The notes beneath the pieces were generated by a model. The model did not search any database and was not told the DNA's origin. It saw only the letters and a list, made by a program, of their open reading frames with translations. The translations under genes were made by a program, and so were the position numbers. From Winogradskyella costae (GTDB taxonomy: Bacteria > Bacteroidota > Bacteroidia > Flavobacteriales > Flavobacteriaceae), in the NCBI RefSeq assembly GCF_013403865.1, contig NZ_JABFDK010000004.1, forward strand, positions 219,823-283,822: 64,000 nt of DNA, given 5' to 3'. Positions 24,284 to 34,500 of the stretch are shown piece after piece (position 1 is the first letter of the stretch; each line of letters begins with the position of its first letter).

Positions 24284-25357
24284 TTAATGTCCATAATCCA
24301 TGCGGTCTATTTTTCCTGCCGTTAATCTTTTCTGAACAATCATGTACACGAGAATGAGCACAAAGCCGATAATTCCCCATATTAAAGCAACAGATAACCC
24401 ATATTCTGATGCTGCCGTATTATAAATGGTTAAATGCTCATGAGTATTATTTACTGAAGGTAATATAACAGGAAACAATGATGCTAGAGATGACGTAATT
24501 CCTCCAACAATTATTAACGTTGAGAGCAAAAATGCATGTCTGTCTTTTTTGATTTTTTTTATAAAAAATAATCCAATAACTCCTGTTAAATAAATAATAG
24601 GAAATACCATCAGGTAAGGTTTATGACTAAAATTATCTAAAGAATTAGGATTTACGAGCTGCCATACATATAAAGAAAATGCTGTAAGGATAGCAAGCGT
24701 TATATTCAATTTAAAAATGACACCTTTTAATTTACTATTAATGGATGAATTGGTTTTTAATATCACCCAATTTGCACCATGAATAGCCAAAGTAACAACG
24801 GATATTAAACCTATAATAATAGTAAACCAATCGATGACACCGGGATGTTCGGCTAAAGGACTAAAACTACTATCCCATAATGGTAAGAAAAAATAATGGC
24901 CTTCGTGAACAGATATACCATTATCAACACCTCCTAAATTTACACCTCTAACGATATTACCTAAAGCGATTCCAAAAAACAAGGCGAGCAATAAACTAGA
25001 AACCCCAAAAGATTTATCCCAAATATCTTTCCACATTTGATACTTAAACTGTCCTCTGAATTCAAGCCCAATCGCTCTAAATATGATGAGCCATAACACT
25101 ATAATTAGAGGCAAATAGAAACCACTAAAAACAGAAGCATAAAACGATGGAAACGCCATAAAAAGCATTCCACCTGCGGCCACTAACCACACTTCATTAG
25201 AATCCCAAAATAGACCTGCAGATTTCGTTATAACTTCTTTGTCTTTTTCTTTTTTAGCAAAAAACAGATGGATGATTCCTGCTCCGAAATCATAACCATC
25301 TAAAACAAAAAAGATGGTTAAAACAACTCCTATTGCGATATACCAAAATAGTTCCAT
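24284..25357 (-). CDS. cydB: Cytochrome bd ubiquinol oxidase subunit II
   Basis: A 357-residue polytopic subunit of the bd-type terminal oxidase. The start MELFWYIAIGVVLTIFFVLDGYDFGAGIIHLF is diagnostic, as is LFWDSNEVWLVAAGGMLFMAFP. It forms the heterodimer with CydA in the inner membrane and reduces O2 to water at low oxygen without pumping protons. Its start lies 2 bp after the cydA stop. Confidence 0.94.
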   Translation of the reverse strand: MELFWYIAIGVVLTIFFVLDGYDFGAGIIHLFFAKKEKDKEVITKSAGLFWDSNEVWLVAAGGMLFMAFPSFYASVFSGFYLPLIIVLWLIIFRAIGLEFRGQFKYQMWKDIWDKSFGVSSLLLALFFGIALGNIVRGVNLGGVDNGISVHEGHYFFLPLWDSSFSPLAEHPGVIDWFTIIIGLISVVTLAIHGANWVILKTNSSINSKLKGVIFKLNITLAILTAFSLYVWQLVNPNSLDNFSHKPYLMVFPIIYLTGVIGLFFIKKIKKDRHAFLLSTLIIVGGITSSLASLFPVILPSVNNTHEHLTIYNTAASEYGLSVALIWGIIGFVLILVYMIVQKRLTAGKIDRMDYGH

Positions 25358-25359
25358 AA

Positions 25360-26691
25360 TTAATGTGTTTGAGGTGTTGGACCTTGGTTAATAGTTTTAC
25401 CGACTAAGACTAAAAACAATAAGCCTAGTAGCATATATAAAGCCACAAAACCTAATAAGGTAAATAAGGTATTACCAGAAGAAACTGTTGGCGAAACGCC
25501 CTCACTTGTTTTTAATAGGCCATAAACTAAATACGGTTGTCTACCCAATTCTGCTGTATACCACCCCGTAATATTAGCGATATAAGGAAACGGAACTAAA
25601 AACATAATAGTCCAAAGTAAAGGCTTAATAGTAAATAGCTTTTTTCTCCATAAAAAGAAAAGTGCTAAAGCCATAACGCCTATGAATATGGTACCTAATC
25701 CCACCATTATATGATAAGAATAATATAGTGCAGGAATATTATCTGGTAATTCTTCAGCTTCAAACTGATCCATCCCAGGAATTTGCTTGTCCCATTCTTG
25801 ATAGGTTAAGAAGCTTAATATATTAGGAACGGCAATTTTATTATCTAACTTTTTTTCAACCATATTAGGTTGCCCAATAAGCACAATTTCAGCACCTGCA
25901 TCTTCAGTTTCAAAAATACCTTCCATAGCAGCAAATGTTCCTGGTTGGTATTTTGCGACGTTTTTAGCATTCCAATCTCCTGTTGGGAAAGCTACCAAAA
26001 GACTAGAAATTAACCCGAATACAACCCCTGTTTTTAAAAACAATCTGCCATATTCAGAATGCTTATCTCTTAAAATATAAAATGCACCTATACTCGCCAT
26101 CACAAAAGCCGATGTTACAACCGAAGCCATTTGATTATGTAAGAAGGCAGGCAACAGCCATGGATTAGTGAAAAGCTCAGAAAAGTTTTCTAATACAAAC
26201 TTCCCATTATCTAAAATCTCATAACCTACAGGGTGTTGCATCCAAGCATTAGTCGCTAAAATAAACCAACCACTAGCCCAAGACCCTAAAAACACCAAAA
26301 AGCCTGTGAGGAAATGTAATTTTTGACCCATTAGTTTTTCTCCAAAAATAAAAAGGGCTAAAAATGAAGACTCCAAAAAGAAAGAGAACATGCCTTCCAT
26401 AGCTAAAGTCTGACCAATGATGCCACCTGTTAGTTCAGAGAATTTTGCCCAATTAGTTCCAAATTGAAATTCCATAGGAATACCTGTGACGACTCCCATG
26501 GTAAAATTAATCGCAAAGATTTTCATAAAGAACTTTGCAGCGTTGTTATATTTTTCAATTTTAGTTTTAAGAAATTTCCACTTAAAGAAGACTATCATGA
26601 GTGATAATCCCATAGTCAGTTGCGGAAATATGTAGTGAAATGTGATAGTAAATGCAAATTGCAATCTATCGTAGAATAGCATGTCTTCCAT
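25360..26691 (-). CDS. cydA: Cytochrome bd ubiquinol oxidase subunit I
   Basis: A 443-residue heme-carrying subunit. Conserved landmarks include the N-terminal His in FHYIFPQLTMG (heme b595 ligand region), the His in FLHNQMASVVTSAFVM, and the late motif TGWYTAELGRQPYLVYG. The quinol-binding Q-loop is of the short type. It oxidises quinol and reduces oxygen with high affinity. The promoter has an operator of the GTAAC-N4-GTTAC family near -40, consistent with oxygen- or redox-dependent activation of this micro-oxic oxidase. Confidence 0.94.
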   Translation of the reverse strand: MEDMLFYDRLQFAFTITFHYIFPQLTMGLSLMIVFFKWKFLKTKIEKYNNAAKFFMKIFAINFTMGVVTGIPMEFQFGTNWAKFSELTGGIIGQTLAMEGMFSFFLESSFLALFIFGEKLMGQKLHFLTGFLVFLGSWASGWFILATNAWMQHPVGYEILDNGKFVLENFSELFTNPWLLPAFLHNQMASVVTSAFVMASIGAFYILRDKHSEYGRLFLKTGVVFGLISSLLVAFPTGDWNAKNVAKYQPGTFAAMEGIFETEDAGAEIVLIGQPNMVEKKLDNKIAVPNILSFLTYQEWDKQIPGMDQFEAEELPDNIPALYYSYHIMVGLGTIFIGVMALALFFLWRKKLFTIKPLLWTIMFLVPFPYIANITGWYTAELGRQPYLVYGLLKTSEGVSPTVSSGNTLFTLLGFVALYMLLGLLFLVLVGKTINQGPTPQTH

Positions 26692-26710
26692 ATCTATTTT
26701 TTATGTTATT

Positions 26711-26753
26711 CAAAGATACGAAGCCTATAACATCCTTAAGTAACTTTTGTCAC
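26711..26753 (-). promoter_or_regulatory. cydA promoter with Crp/Fnr-type operator
   Basis: On the minus strand TATCTTTG (26711-26718) matches TAnnTTTG exactly, 20 bp before cydA. The imperfect palindrome GTAAC-TTTT-GTCAC (plus-strand reading, 26740-26753) is centred 32 bp upstream of the box centre, close to -40. One half-site has a C in place of the expected T. Confidence 0.65.
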
Positions 26754-26777
26754 AAAAAAACGACTATTTTAAGCATA

Positions 26778-26813
26778 AAAAAGAGGGAGCTAATTACGTA
26801 CTACCCTCTTTTT
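26778..26813 (-). terminator. Terminator of the 56-residue membrane protein gene
   Basis: AAAAAGAGGG and CCCTCTTTTT form a 10-bp stem around a 16-nt loop, 21 bp after the stop of the small minus-strand ORF and upstream of the cydA promoter. Confidence 0.8.
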
Positions 26814-26833
26814 AAAATTTAAAATACTTATAA

Positions 26834-27004
26834 CTAATACTCGGAACTTTCATCCTCATTGAGCGTGTTAGAATCTTCTGTACTTTTACCTTTCGAAATA
26901 AAATTAATTAGAATACCTACCAATGAGATACAAACTAATGCAAAAATTGCAATCATTACGACTCCACTCGTCCAACTATATAATGCTATTACTGTATTAA
27001 TCAT
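26834..27004 (-). CDS. 56-residue single-pass membrane protein
   Basis: A short ORF from ATG (27002-27004) to TAG (26834-26836). The protein starts MINTVIALYSW, has one long hydrophobic helix at about residues 14-36 (VVMIAIFALVCISLVGILI), a basic stop-transfer patch SKGKS, and an acidic tail ending EDESSEY. The layout predicts an N-out, C-in anchor with the acidic tail in the cytoplasm. It has its own terminator and lies directly upstream of cydA, so a role as a small bd-oxidase accessory protein is possible but unproven; it does not look like CydX. Coding potential rests on the clean frame, membrane topology and following terminator. Confidence 0.62.
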   Translation of the reverse strand: MINTVIALYSWTSGVVMIAIFALVCISLVGILINFISKGKSTEDSNTLNEDESSEY

Positions 27005-27109
27005 ATTTGTGTTTCTTTAGTTTTTACCTTGTAAAATTAATACCAAAATTTATAAAGAAACATGACTTTTATCATCAATGAAGAAATTTATAAAAAATTC
27101 TTTAATAAA

Positions 27110-27406
27110 CTAGTGAGATGATTTTATAACATTGATAATATCATCTTTTTGCAAGACTCCCGATTGCCTCCAAACCTGTTTACCATTTTTAAATAACAGC
27201 ATCGTTGGCACACCTCTAACTTGATACTTTGAAGCTAATTCCTGATTTTTATCTACATCAATTTTAATAATGCTAATACCCTCTCCCATCTCCTCTTTTA
27301 CCTGCTTTAAAATTGGACTCAACATTTTGCATGGCCCACACCAATCGGCGAAAAAATCAACTAAAACGGGTTGATCTTGATTTATTATTTCTGAAAATTT
27401 ACTCAT
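27110..27406 (-). CDS. trxA: Thioredoxin
   Basis: A 98-residue thioredoxin-fold protein with the active-site motif WCGPC (Cys23 and Cys26) within VDFFADWCGPCKML and the cis-Pro loop RGVPTMLLFKNG. It lacks a signal peptide, so it is a cytoplasmic disulfide reductase. It is a little shorter than E. coli TrxA (109 residues). It lies downstream of a decayed gene and an operator-bearing promoter on the same strand, but may have its own promoter. The symbol is generic because paralogues are expected elsewhere. Confidence 0.88.
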   Translation of the reverse strand: MSKFSEIINQDQPVLVDFFADWCGPCKMLSPILKQVKEEMGEGISIIKIDVDKNQELASKYQVRGVPTMLLFKNGKQVWRQSGVLQKDDIINVIKSSH

Positions 27407-27423
27407 ACCTGACTTGAATTTTA

Positions 27424-27635
27424 TTAATTAAAAGTAACACCCCAAATCCTTCTAACTTCATTAATATCGTAACCAGTAGCGTTATCCATTGGATATAAAC
27501 CATTAATTCTTGTTAGCGTTGAAGCTTCTATTGTTCATTAAGTTTACCATGTCATTAAAGACACATTAGGTTAGTCGTAATTGAGTATTTTACCCTTACT
27601 TGATCTTCTATTTCTTTTACGATAGAGCTTGCTTT
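27424..27635 (-). pseudogene. Decayed 3' end of a gene between trxA and the PPTase gene
   Basis: The minus strand reads KASSIVKEIEDQVRVKYSI then TTN; after a frame change it continues VSLMTW, hits three stops, and then runs cleanly as EASTLTRINGLYPMDNATG and YDINEVRRIWGVTFN to a TAA at 27424-27426. The protein-like composition and continuity across the lesions suggest the C-terminal remnant of a real gene. Alternating strands and the terminal TF-N suggest an outer-membrane or secreted beta protein; no family is recognised. The 346-bp gap 27407-27752 otherwise holds only the operator-promoter at 27694-27738. Confidence 0.5.
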
Positions 27636-27693
27636 TTATAATTCGCTACAACTAATAATCTTATTCAATTTTTCATACTGAACAAAATTCACA

Positions 27694-27738
27694 TAAAAAT
27701 ATGAACGAAATACGAATACGTTGGTAACATATGTTAAA
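27694..27738 (-). promoter_or_regulatory. Promoter with Crp/Fnr-type operator upstream of the decayed gene and trxA
   Basis: The palindrome GGTAAC-ATAT-GTTAAA (27723-27738) is intact in one half and one base off in the other. The minus-strand box TATTTTTA (27694-27701) differs from TAnnTTTG only in the last base. The centres are 33 bp apart, as at the tolC and small-RNA promoters. It would drive the remnant and possibly trxA. Confidence 0.5.
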
Positions 27739-27752
27739 AGTTCTTAGTCATA

Positions 27753-28538
27753 CTAAGAATGCATTAAAGCCTCTATTTCATTTAATGTCGGATTCGTTTG
27801 AAACGATATTTTATCAATTTCAACGTCGTCTCTTGTGATGGCTATGGCTCCTAAGTGATTAGCGTTCAATTTAAAACTTATAACCCTCAAATTTTCAAAA
27901 TCACAAACCAACGAACTCGATATATTATGAAAACCATTTGTAACGGGAATTTTAATTAAATCTTCATCAATACCTTTTCCTGTTGCCTTTACAATAGCTT
28001 CTTTTCTTGTCCATAATTTGTAAAAGGCATGCCTATTAACTTCAGAGTCACGAATGAAATTTAATTCCTCTGTATTAAACACTGTTGGCAGAATATCTTT
28101 ATATTCAAATTGAGGATTAATATACTCAACATCAACTCCTAATTCACAATCACCTATTGCAATTATCGCAAAATTACCAGCATGTGACACATTAAAAAAC
28201 AAACCTTTATCTAAAGGAAAATATGGCTTATGATTATCACTTTTTTCAAAATACACTTGAGAAATTTCTAAGTCCTTTTGCTGTGCAATTATTATTTTAA
28301 GAAAGCTTCTACAAATTATAAATCGGTTTGAATCTTTTAAGTGATGGTACCTGTGTGCTCTTTGTACTTCATCTGGTGTCAATATTTTCAATAGCACATC
28401 TACCAGATCATAATATTGAGGTAATTCGATTTTAAATAATTTAATATTTGGGTCAGCATTATTTAAAAACACTCCACTCTTATCTGACACTTCGGAAGAT
28501 CCACAGAATAAAGTGCTCTCAGAATTCTTAATTCTCAT
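27753..28538 (-). CDS. 4'-phosphopantetheinyl transferase, Sfp type
   Basis: A 261-residue enzyme that transfers phosphopantetheine from CoA to the serine of carrier domains, activating the two megasynthases encoded just upstream. Motifs are RFIICRSFLK, the substrate-binding FNVSHAGNFAIIAIG, the Mg-binding GVDVE, and FYKLWTRKEAIVKATGKGI with the Mg/CoA-contacting E and the K-x-x-G-K-G. The start is 1 bp after the NRPS stop, so it is translationally coupled to the assembly line. It is the last recognisable gene of the cluster. Confidence 0.92.
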   Translation of the reverse strand: MRIKNSESTLFCGSSEVSDKSGVFLNNADPNIKLFKIELPQYYDLVDVLLKILTPDEVQRAHRYHHLKDSNRFIICRSFLKIIIAQQKDLEISQVYFEKSDNHKPYFPLDKGLFFNVSHAGNFAIIAIGDCELGVDVEYINPQFEYKDILPTVFNTEELNFIRDSEVNRHAFYKLWTRKEAIVKATGKGIDEDLIKIPVTNGFHNISSSLVCDFENLRVISFKLNANHLGAIAITRDDVEIDKISFQTNPTLNEIEALMHS

Positions 28539-28539
28539 T

Positions 28540-31500
28540 TCAACTATCTAGTAAATTTTGCAAGATTCGACCTAACTTTTTATCATTCGGAGGTGAAAGC
28601 ATATTTCTATGGTTTCCAGGTATATCATGCCTGTTAACACCTCCTTTGGCTATTGGTCCCCAACCTAACAGATCAGTATCGTGTGCATAAAAAATATCAT
28701 CTTCAGTTACTCTTAATAAGTCTACTTTAATATCTAAAGGTAAAATTTGATAATTATTAACAGCTTTATTGTGCATCTGATCTAATTGATAAGGCCAGCT
28801 ATTAATAAGATTATGTTGATTTTCTTTCCCTAATTTTATTTTTAAATAGTTGTTTTTTATAGCGTTTTTACACAATTGAATTCTTCGATTAAATTTCGCT
28901 TTACTACTTAACATTGTCTTGGTCATAAAAATAGCCATTCCTATTTTATACTTTATCTTAGCCATTTTTTTCGCTCTAGGATTTGAGCTATAATAATGTG
29001 GGTAAATATAACTATCTAATAAAACAACCTTCTTAACTTCCTTATTATTAGACATCAACAGCCTGGCCATTTCAAAAGCAATCACTCCTCCAAACGAATA
29101 ACCTGCCAAAGCGTAAGGACCTTTTGGATTAGTTTTAATGATTTCGGAAATATAATATGCAGCCATATCATGTACCTTATCATGTGGTATGTCTGATCCA
29201 TTGAGACCTTTTGACTGCAAACCGTACAAAGGTTGATTCTCATCGATATTTTTAACTAAGGCATTTAAAAACAAAACATTATGCTCTGCACCATGTACCA
29301 CATATAGTGGTGTTTTATTACCGTTTGGTTTTACTGACACTAAAGACTTTAACAAAATTTCTTTATAATCCACAGCAATGAACTCGGCCAACTTGTTAAT
29401 GGTTGGATAAATCATTAATGCCGATAGTGGTAATCGTTTTCCTGTTTTCTTTTCTAGCAGAGACATTACCTTAACCGCAATTAATGAATGACCTCCAAGT
29501 TCAAAGAAATCGCTATAAATATCAATTTTTTCTAGATTTAGACAATCTTGCCAAATGGAAGCTACAATTTTTTCGGTTTCAGTACGAGGAGCGGTATACT
29601 CTGTAATATTCGTTTTCTTAGGTACTTTACTTTTTAAAGCATTACGATCTATTTTCCCATTTAATGTAGTGGGAAATTCCTTTAGAAAATAAAAATTATG
29701 AGGAATCATATGTGTGGGAAGTTGCTCTGACAAAAACATTTTCCATTTGCTTATGACCTTATCAGAGACCTCTTCGCTGTTAGAAAATATAATATGTGCC
29801 TCTAATAGATTCTCATTTACCAAGACAACTGAGCTTTCAACTTTATCTAATTTATTAATTGCTTCTTCAATTTCTCCAAGCTCAATACGGTGTCCTCTTA
29901 TCTTGACTTGCTGGTCAATACGTCCTAAACACTGAACTTCTCCTGTAGGTAATAACTTAGCCAAATCACCCGTTCTGTAAAGTAATGTGTCCGCCTCAAT
30001 ATTATATGGATTATTTATAAATTTTTCAGATGTTAAATCCCTACGGTTCCAATAACCTTTAGCCACACCATCACCCGCAATACACAATTCACCTATTTTA
30101 CCAGGTGCCATCAATTGACCAGTATCATTTACAATATATAACTGCGTATTTGCTATCGGTTTTCCAATAGTGATTAAACCCTCTTCTTTCTTAATTTGTT
30201 TTATTGCGGACCAAATGGTAGTTTCTGTAGGTCCGTACATATTCCAAAGTTCATCAACTCTATCTAGTAATTTAGTTGCTAAACTCAAAGGGAGTACTTC
30301 ACCCCCACTAAGCGCTTTTATAGGTAATCTTTTTTCCCAACCTATATCTATTAACATTTGCCATGTCGTTGGTGTAGCCTGCAATATACTTATATCTTCA
30401 TCATCAAGAAGTTCTAACATTAAACGCGTATCCTTTGCAGTTTCATCATTAGCAATGACCAAGGTCGCCCCTTTTAACAAGGGTAAATATAACTCAAGAC
30501 CTGCAATATCAAAAGAAATTGTAGTTATAGACAATAGTTTGTCAGTTTCCTCTATACCAGGTTTGTCTAGCATACTATATAGAAAATTAACTAGGTTCTT
30601 GTGTGTTACTTGAACTCCTTTGGGGTTACCTGTTGACCCGGAAGTATAAAGTAAGTAAGCCATATCATCTACACCAACAGGAAAATTTTGAGGTGTAGAA
30701 GGAAATTTTGACAAGTCATTAAACAAATCTTCCATTACTAACACCGTTGCAGATGTTTCTATATTTAGTATATTTTTATTGGATGAAATAAATACCGCAG
30801 CTTCAGAGTCTTTCATCATAAAGTCTAGTCGCTGTTGAGGATAACTAGGGTCTAATGGCAAATATGCAGCGCCACATTGCATAATAGCGGCCAAGCTTAC
30901 AACCAACTCAATTGATCGCGGTAAAGCTACAGCTATAACAGTTCCAGACTTTACACCTTGTTCTCCTAGAGCATGTGCTAATTGATTGACTTGTTTTTCA
31001 AATTCTCGATAGGTAATTTCAGAAGATTCAAATTTTAAAGCAGTCTTAAAAGGAGTAATTTGCGCTTGTTTTGAAATAAGTTCATGTAATGGCTGTTGTG
31101 GATATGACGTGGTTGTATCGTTCAATTCTGAATAAACAGAAGGATCTACTTCTATTATATTTCCAATTTTGATACTTGGATTAGCGACTATTTCATTAAG
31201 AACTTCTTTGAAAGAAGCCATCATCTGTTCTATAGTTTCAGGTTTGAAAAGTGTTGTATTATATCTCCAACGAAAACAAGGTCCCTGGCTAGACATAAAT
31301 ATCTGAAGTTCAATTTCGAAAGTTCTATACCTATTTTCATTATGCTTTATTTCCGTTGATAGATCATAAAATCTATCTTTATTTTCTAATACGTCACCTA
31401 ACTGAATATTTATAATTACAGGTACTAAAGGAATCCTTGATGAATCACGAGGAATGGAAATTTTTTCTAAAAGGTGTCCGAAGCTAATTGATTGATTGTC

Positions 31501-34500
31501 GTAAGCATCAAATAGTTGTGTGTTTCTTTGCGTTAAATAATCATTGAAATTTATTTTTGCATCAAGCTTACTACGAAGAGGTAGTAAGTTAACAGAATGC
31601 CCAACCATCTGCATCATATCATAATTTGCACGTGTTGAGCTTATAAGACCTAAAACTAAATCATTCTGACCTGTTTGTTGATATAAGAAAACTTCAAACG
31701 CAGATATTAAAGTTGTAACTATACTGGTAAACATGCCGGACTCAGGACTATTCCCGATTTGCTTCAACGAATTTAAAAGACTATTATCTATTACACAGTC
31801 TAGATAATTACTGTTATACGATCTTAATTTAGGTCTCGGATAATCTATTGGCAACTCAACTTTTGGAATAGACTCTTTATACATATTGATCCAAAACTCC
31901 TCTGAATCTTTAAATGCATCACTTTCGACAAATTTATTTTCTTTATCTGCAAACGAACTGAAGTGATCAGGTTCGTTTAATCTTGGTATTTTACCTTGAG
32001 CAAAAGCTGTATATAAAACACTAAGCTCTTCAAGCAATACACTAGTACTTAAACCATCGCAAATAGCATGGTTGACTAACAATAATAACTCATGCTCATG
32101 TTCATTTGTTTTAACTAAATTAAACTTTAACAAAGGACCATTAACGAGATCACAGAGATAATTAATATCATCATTAATAAAAGAAGAGATAGACATTTCT
32201 TTCTCTGATTCTTCTTGTTTTGAAATATCGTGATATAAAATGTCTACATGAAAATCAGTATAAATTTGCATCGTATTAAGATCCTCACTGAAGGAAGATC
32301 TTAAAGATTCGTGACGTTCTACCAAAGATTGAACAGCACGTTCTAAAGCATCATACTTTAATTTACCTGCAAATTTTAACGATACGGAAATATTGTAAGC
32401 TCTTTTTGCATCATCACCTCCAAAAATACAATCAGTTAAGATTTCAGATTGCGCTTTAGTAGTTTTAATAACTAGTTCTGTCTTTTTTTTATGTACAACA
32501 TTAGTGTGTACTTCTTGAGGGTTTAATTTGTTTATGGATGCGGTTACTTTTGCATTAACAGTATCAGCAATTGTTTCACTCTTCTCTTCAACTTGTAAAT
32601 TTTCACTTAAGGATTCCGCAAGCTGAGAAATTGTAGGATATTGAAATATTTTAATTAAAGGTATTTTTATATTTAACTTTTTTCGTAATGCCCCAATAAC
32701 TCTTTGAGCTATTAATGAAGATCCACCCATTTCAAAAAAATTGTCTCTAACATCAATTACAGGTATTTGAAGGAGTTCACTCCAAATATTAGCTATATCT
32801 TTTTCAAGTTGAGTTTGTGCAATGTTAAGGTCAGAGTTAGAATCGGTTCTTACATATTCTGGACTTGGTAGTTTTGTTTTATCTATTTTCCCATTAGTTG
32901 TTAAAGGGAAATTTTCAACCCACATAAATGTTGAAGGAATTTGAAACTCTGGTAATATCTCTTTTAGTTGATCTCTTACTATATTTAAATTATCTTCAGT
33001 GTCAATTGGCTGTATATAAGCAACCAAACTCAGTTCTCCCGCAAGGTGATTGCTTGTAACAACAACAGATTGTTTAATGTTTGACAAAGATCTTAAAGCA
33101 GCCTCAACTTCTCTAATCTCAATACGGTGACCTCGTATTTTTACTTGGTCATCATTACGACCAATAAACTCAATCTCCCCATTAGGAAGCCATTTTGCAA
33201 GATCTCCAGACCGATACATACGTTCATCTTTCTTAAAAATATCAGGCAAAAACCGCTCTTTAGTTAATTCCGGACGATTAAGGTATCCCCTTGCTACACC
33301 TTTTCCTGCCACATAAAGTTCACCAACAACTCCTACAGGCTGTGGGTTTTTATATTCATCTAAAATATACGCGGTAAGTGTAGGAATACAATTACCAATA
33401 GTACTAATATTGCTATCTATAGCAAATTGATCGATTTCTTTAAAAGTTACATGTACCGTGGTCTCTGTAATCCCGTACATATTAATAAATTTGATGTTGG
33501 GATATTTATTATACCATGTTTTTAAATGCTTTGGAAAAAGTGCTTCACCTCCAAAGATTATATAACGTAAATTCAAACTTAAGTCTAAACTATTTGTACT
33601 CTCTACTAAGTTAATAAAAGCAGATGGAGTTTGGTTTAATACGGTAATACCTTCCTTTTCTATCATTGAGATGAACTCAAAAGGATCTTTAGCTGTTACT
33701 TCTGGAACAATTATTAATTTCCCACCAAAAAATAAAGGGCCATACATTTCCCAAACTGAAAAATCAAAACAAAAAGAATGAAACATGCACCATACATCAT
33801 TCTCATTAAATTTGAAAAGATTTTTACCATTATAGAGCAAACTAACCACATTCCTATGCTCAACCATAACTCCCTTGGGATTACCAGTGGTTCCAGATGT
33901 ATAGATGACATAACAACGACTTTCAGGAAGAGTTTTAACTGAATCATTTAATTTAGGTGAAAGCTCATCTAATTTGTTTATGAAATCTGTTATAAACTGG
34001 TTGTCTATTACAATTTTACATTCACTATCATCTATAATATACCTTTTTCTTTTTTCAGGATATTTCGGTTCTATCGGTACATACGCAGCTCCAGATTTTA
34101 ATATCCCAATCGCGACCACAATAATCCATTCACTGCGTTCGATCATAACACTAATTAAATCATCAATCTTTACTCCATGGAAATCGATAAGATAATTTGA
34201 AAATTGATTGGATAAACTATCTAACTCTTTATAAGTAATTTTTTTAGACCCAAAAGCTACAGCTATATTATTAGGAGTCTTTTTTACTTGTGATAAGAAC
34301 AAATCTACTATGCTTTTCTCTTTAGTATAATTTTGATAGTCTTCATCATCTAAAACGCAAGATTTATCAATTATTGAATTTGATAAAAATACATTAGTGT
34401 CGTTCAGTTTTGCCGCAGCTGAATTATCCTCTTTTATAATTTTACCTATCTCAATATTTGGGTTTGCTACTATGCCATAAAGCAATTCTTTAAAAGAAGT

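Noticed and set aside
30170..30613. 147-codon plus-strand frame inside the NRPS gene
   Set aside because: Antisense to the second adenylation domain, whose motifs are intact on the minus strand; no start signal or domain.
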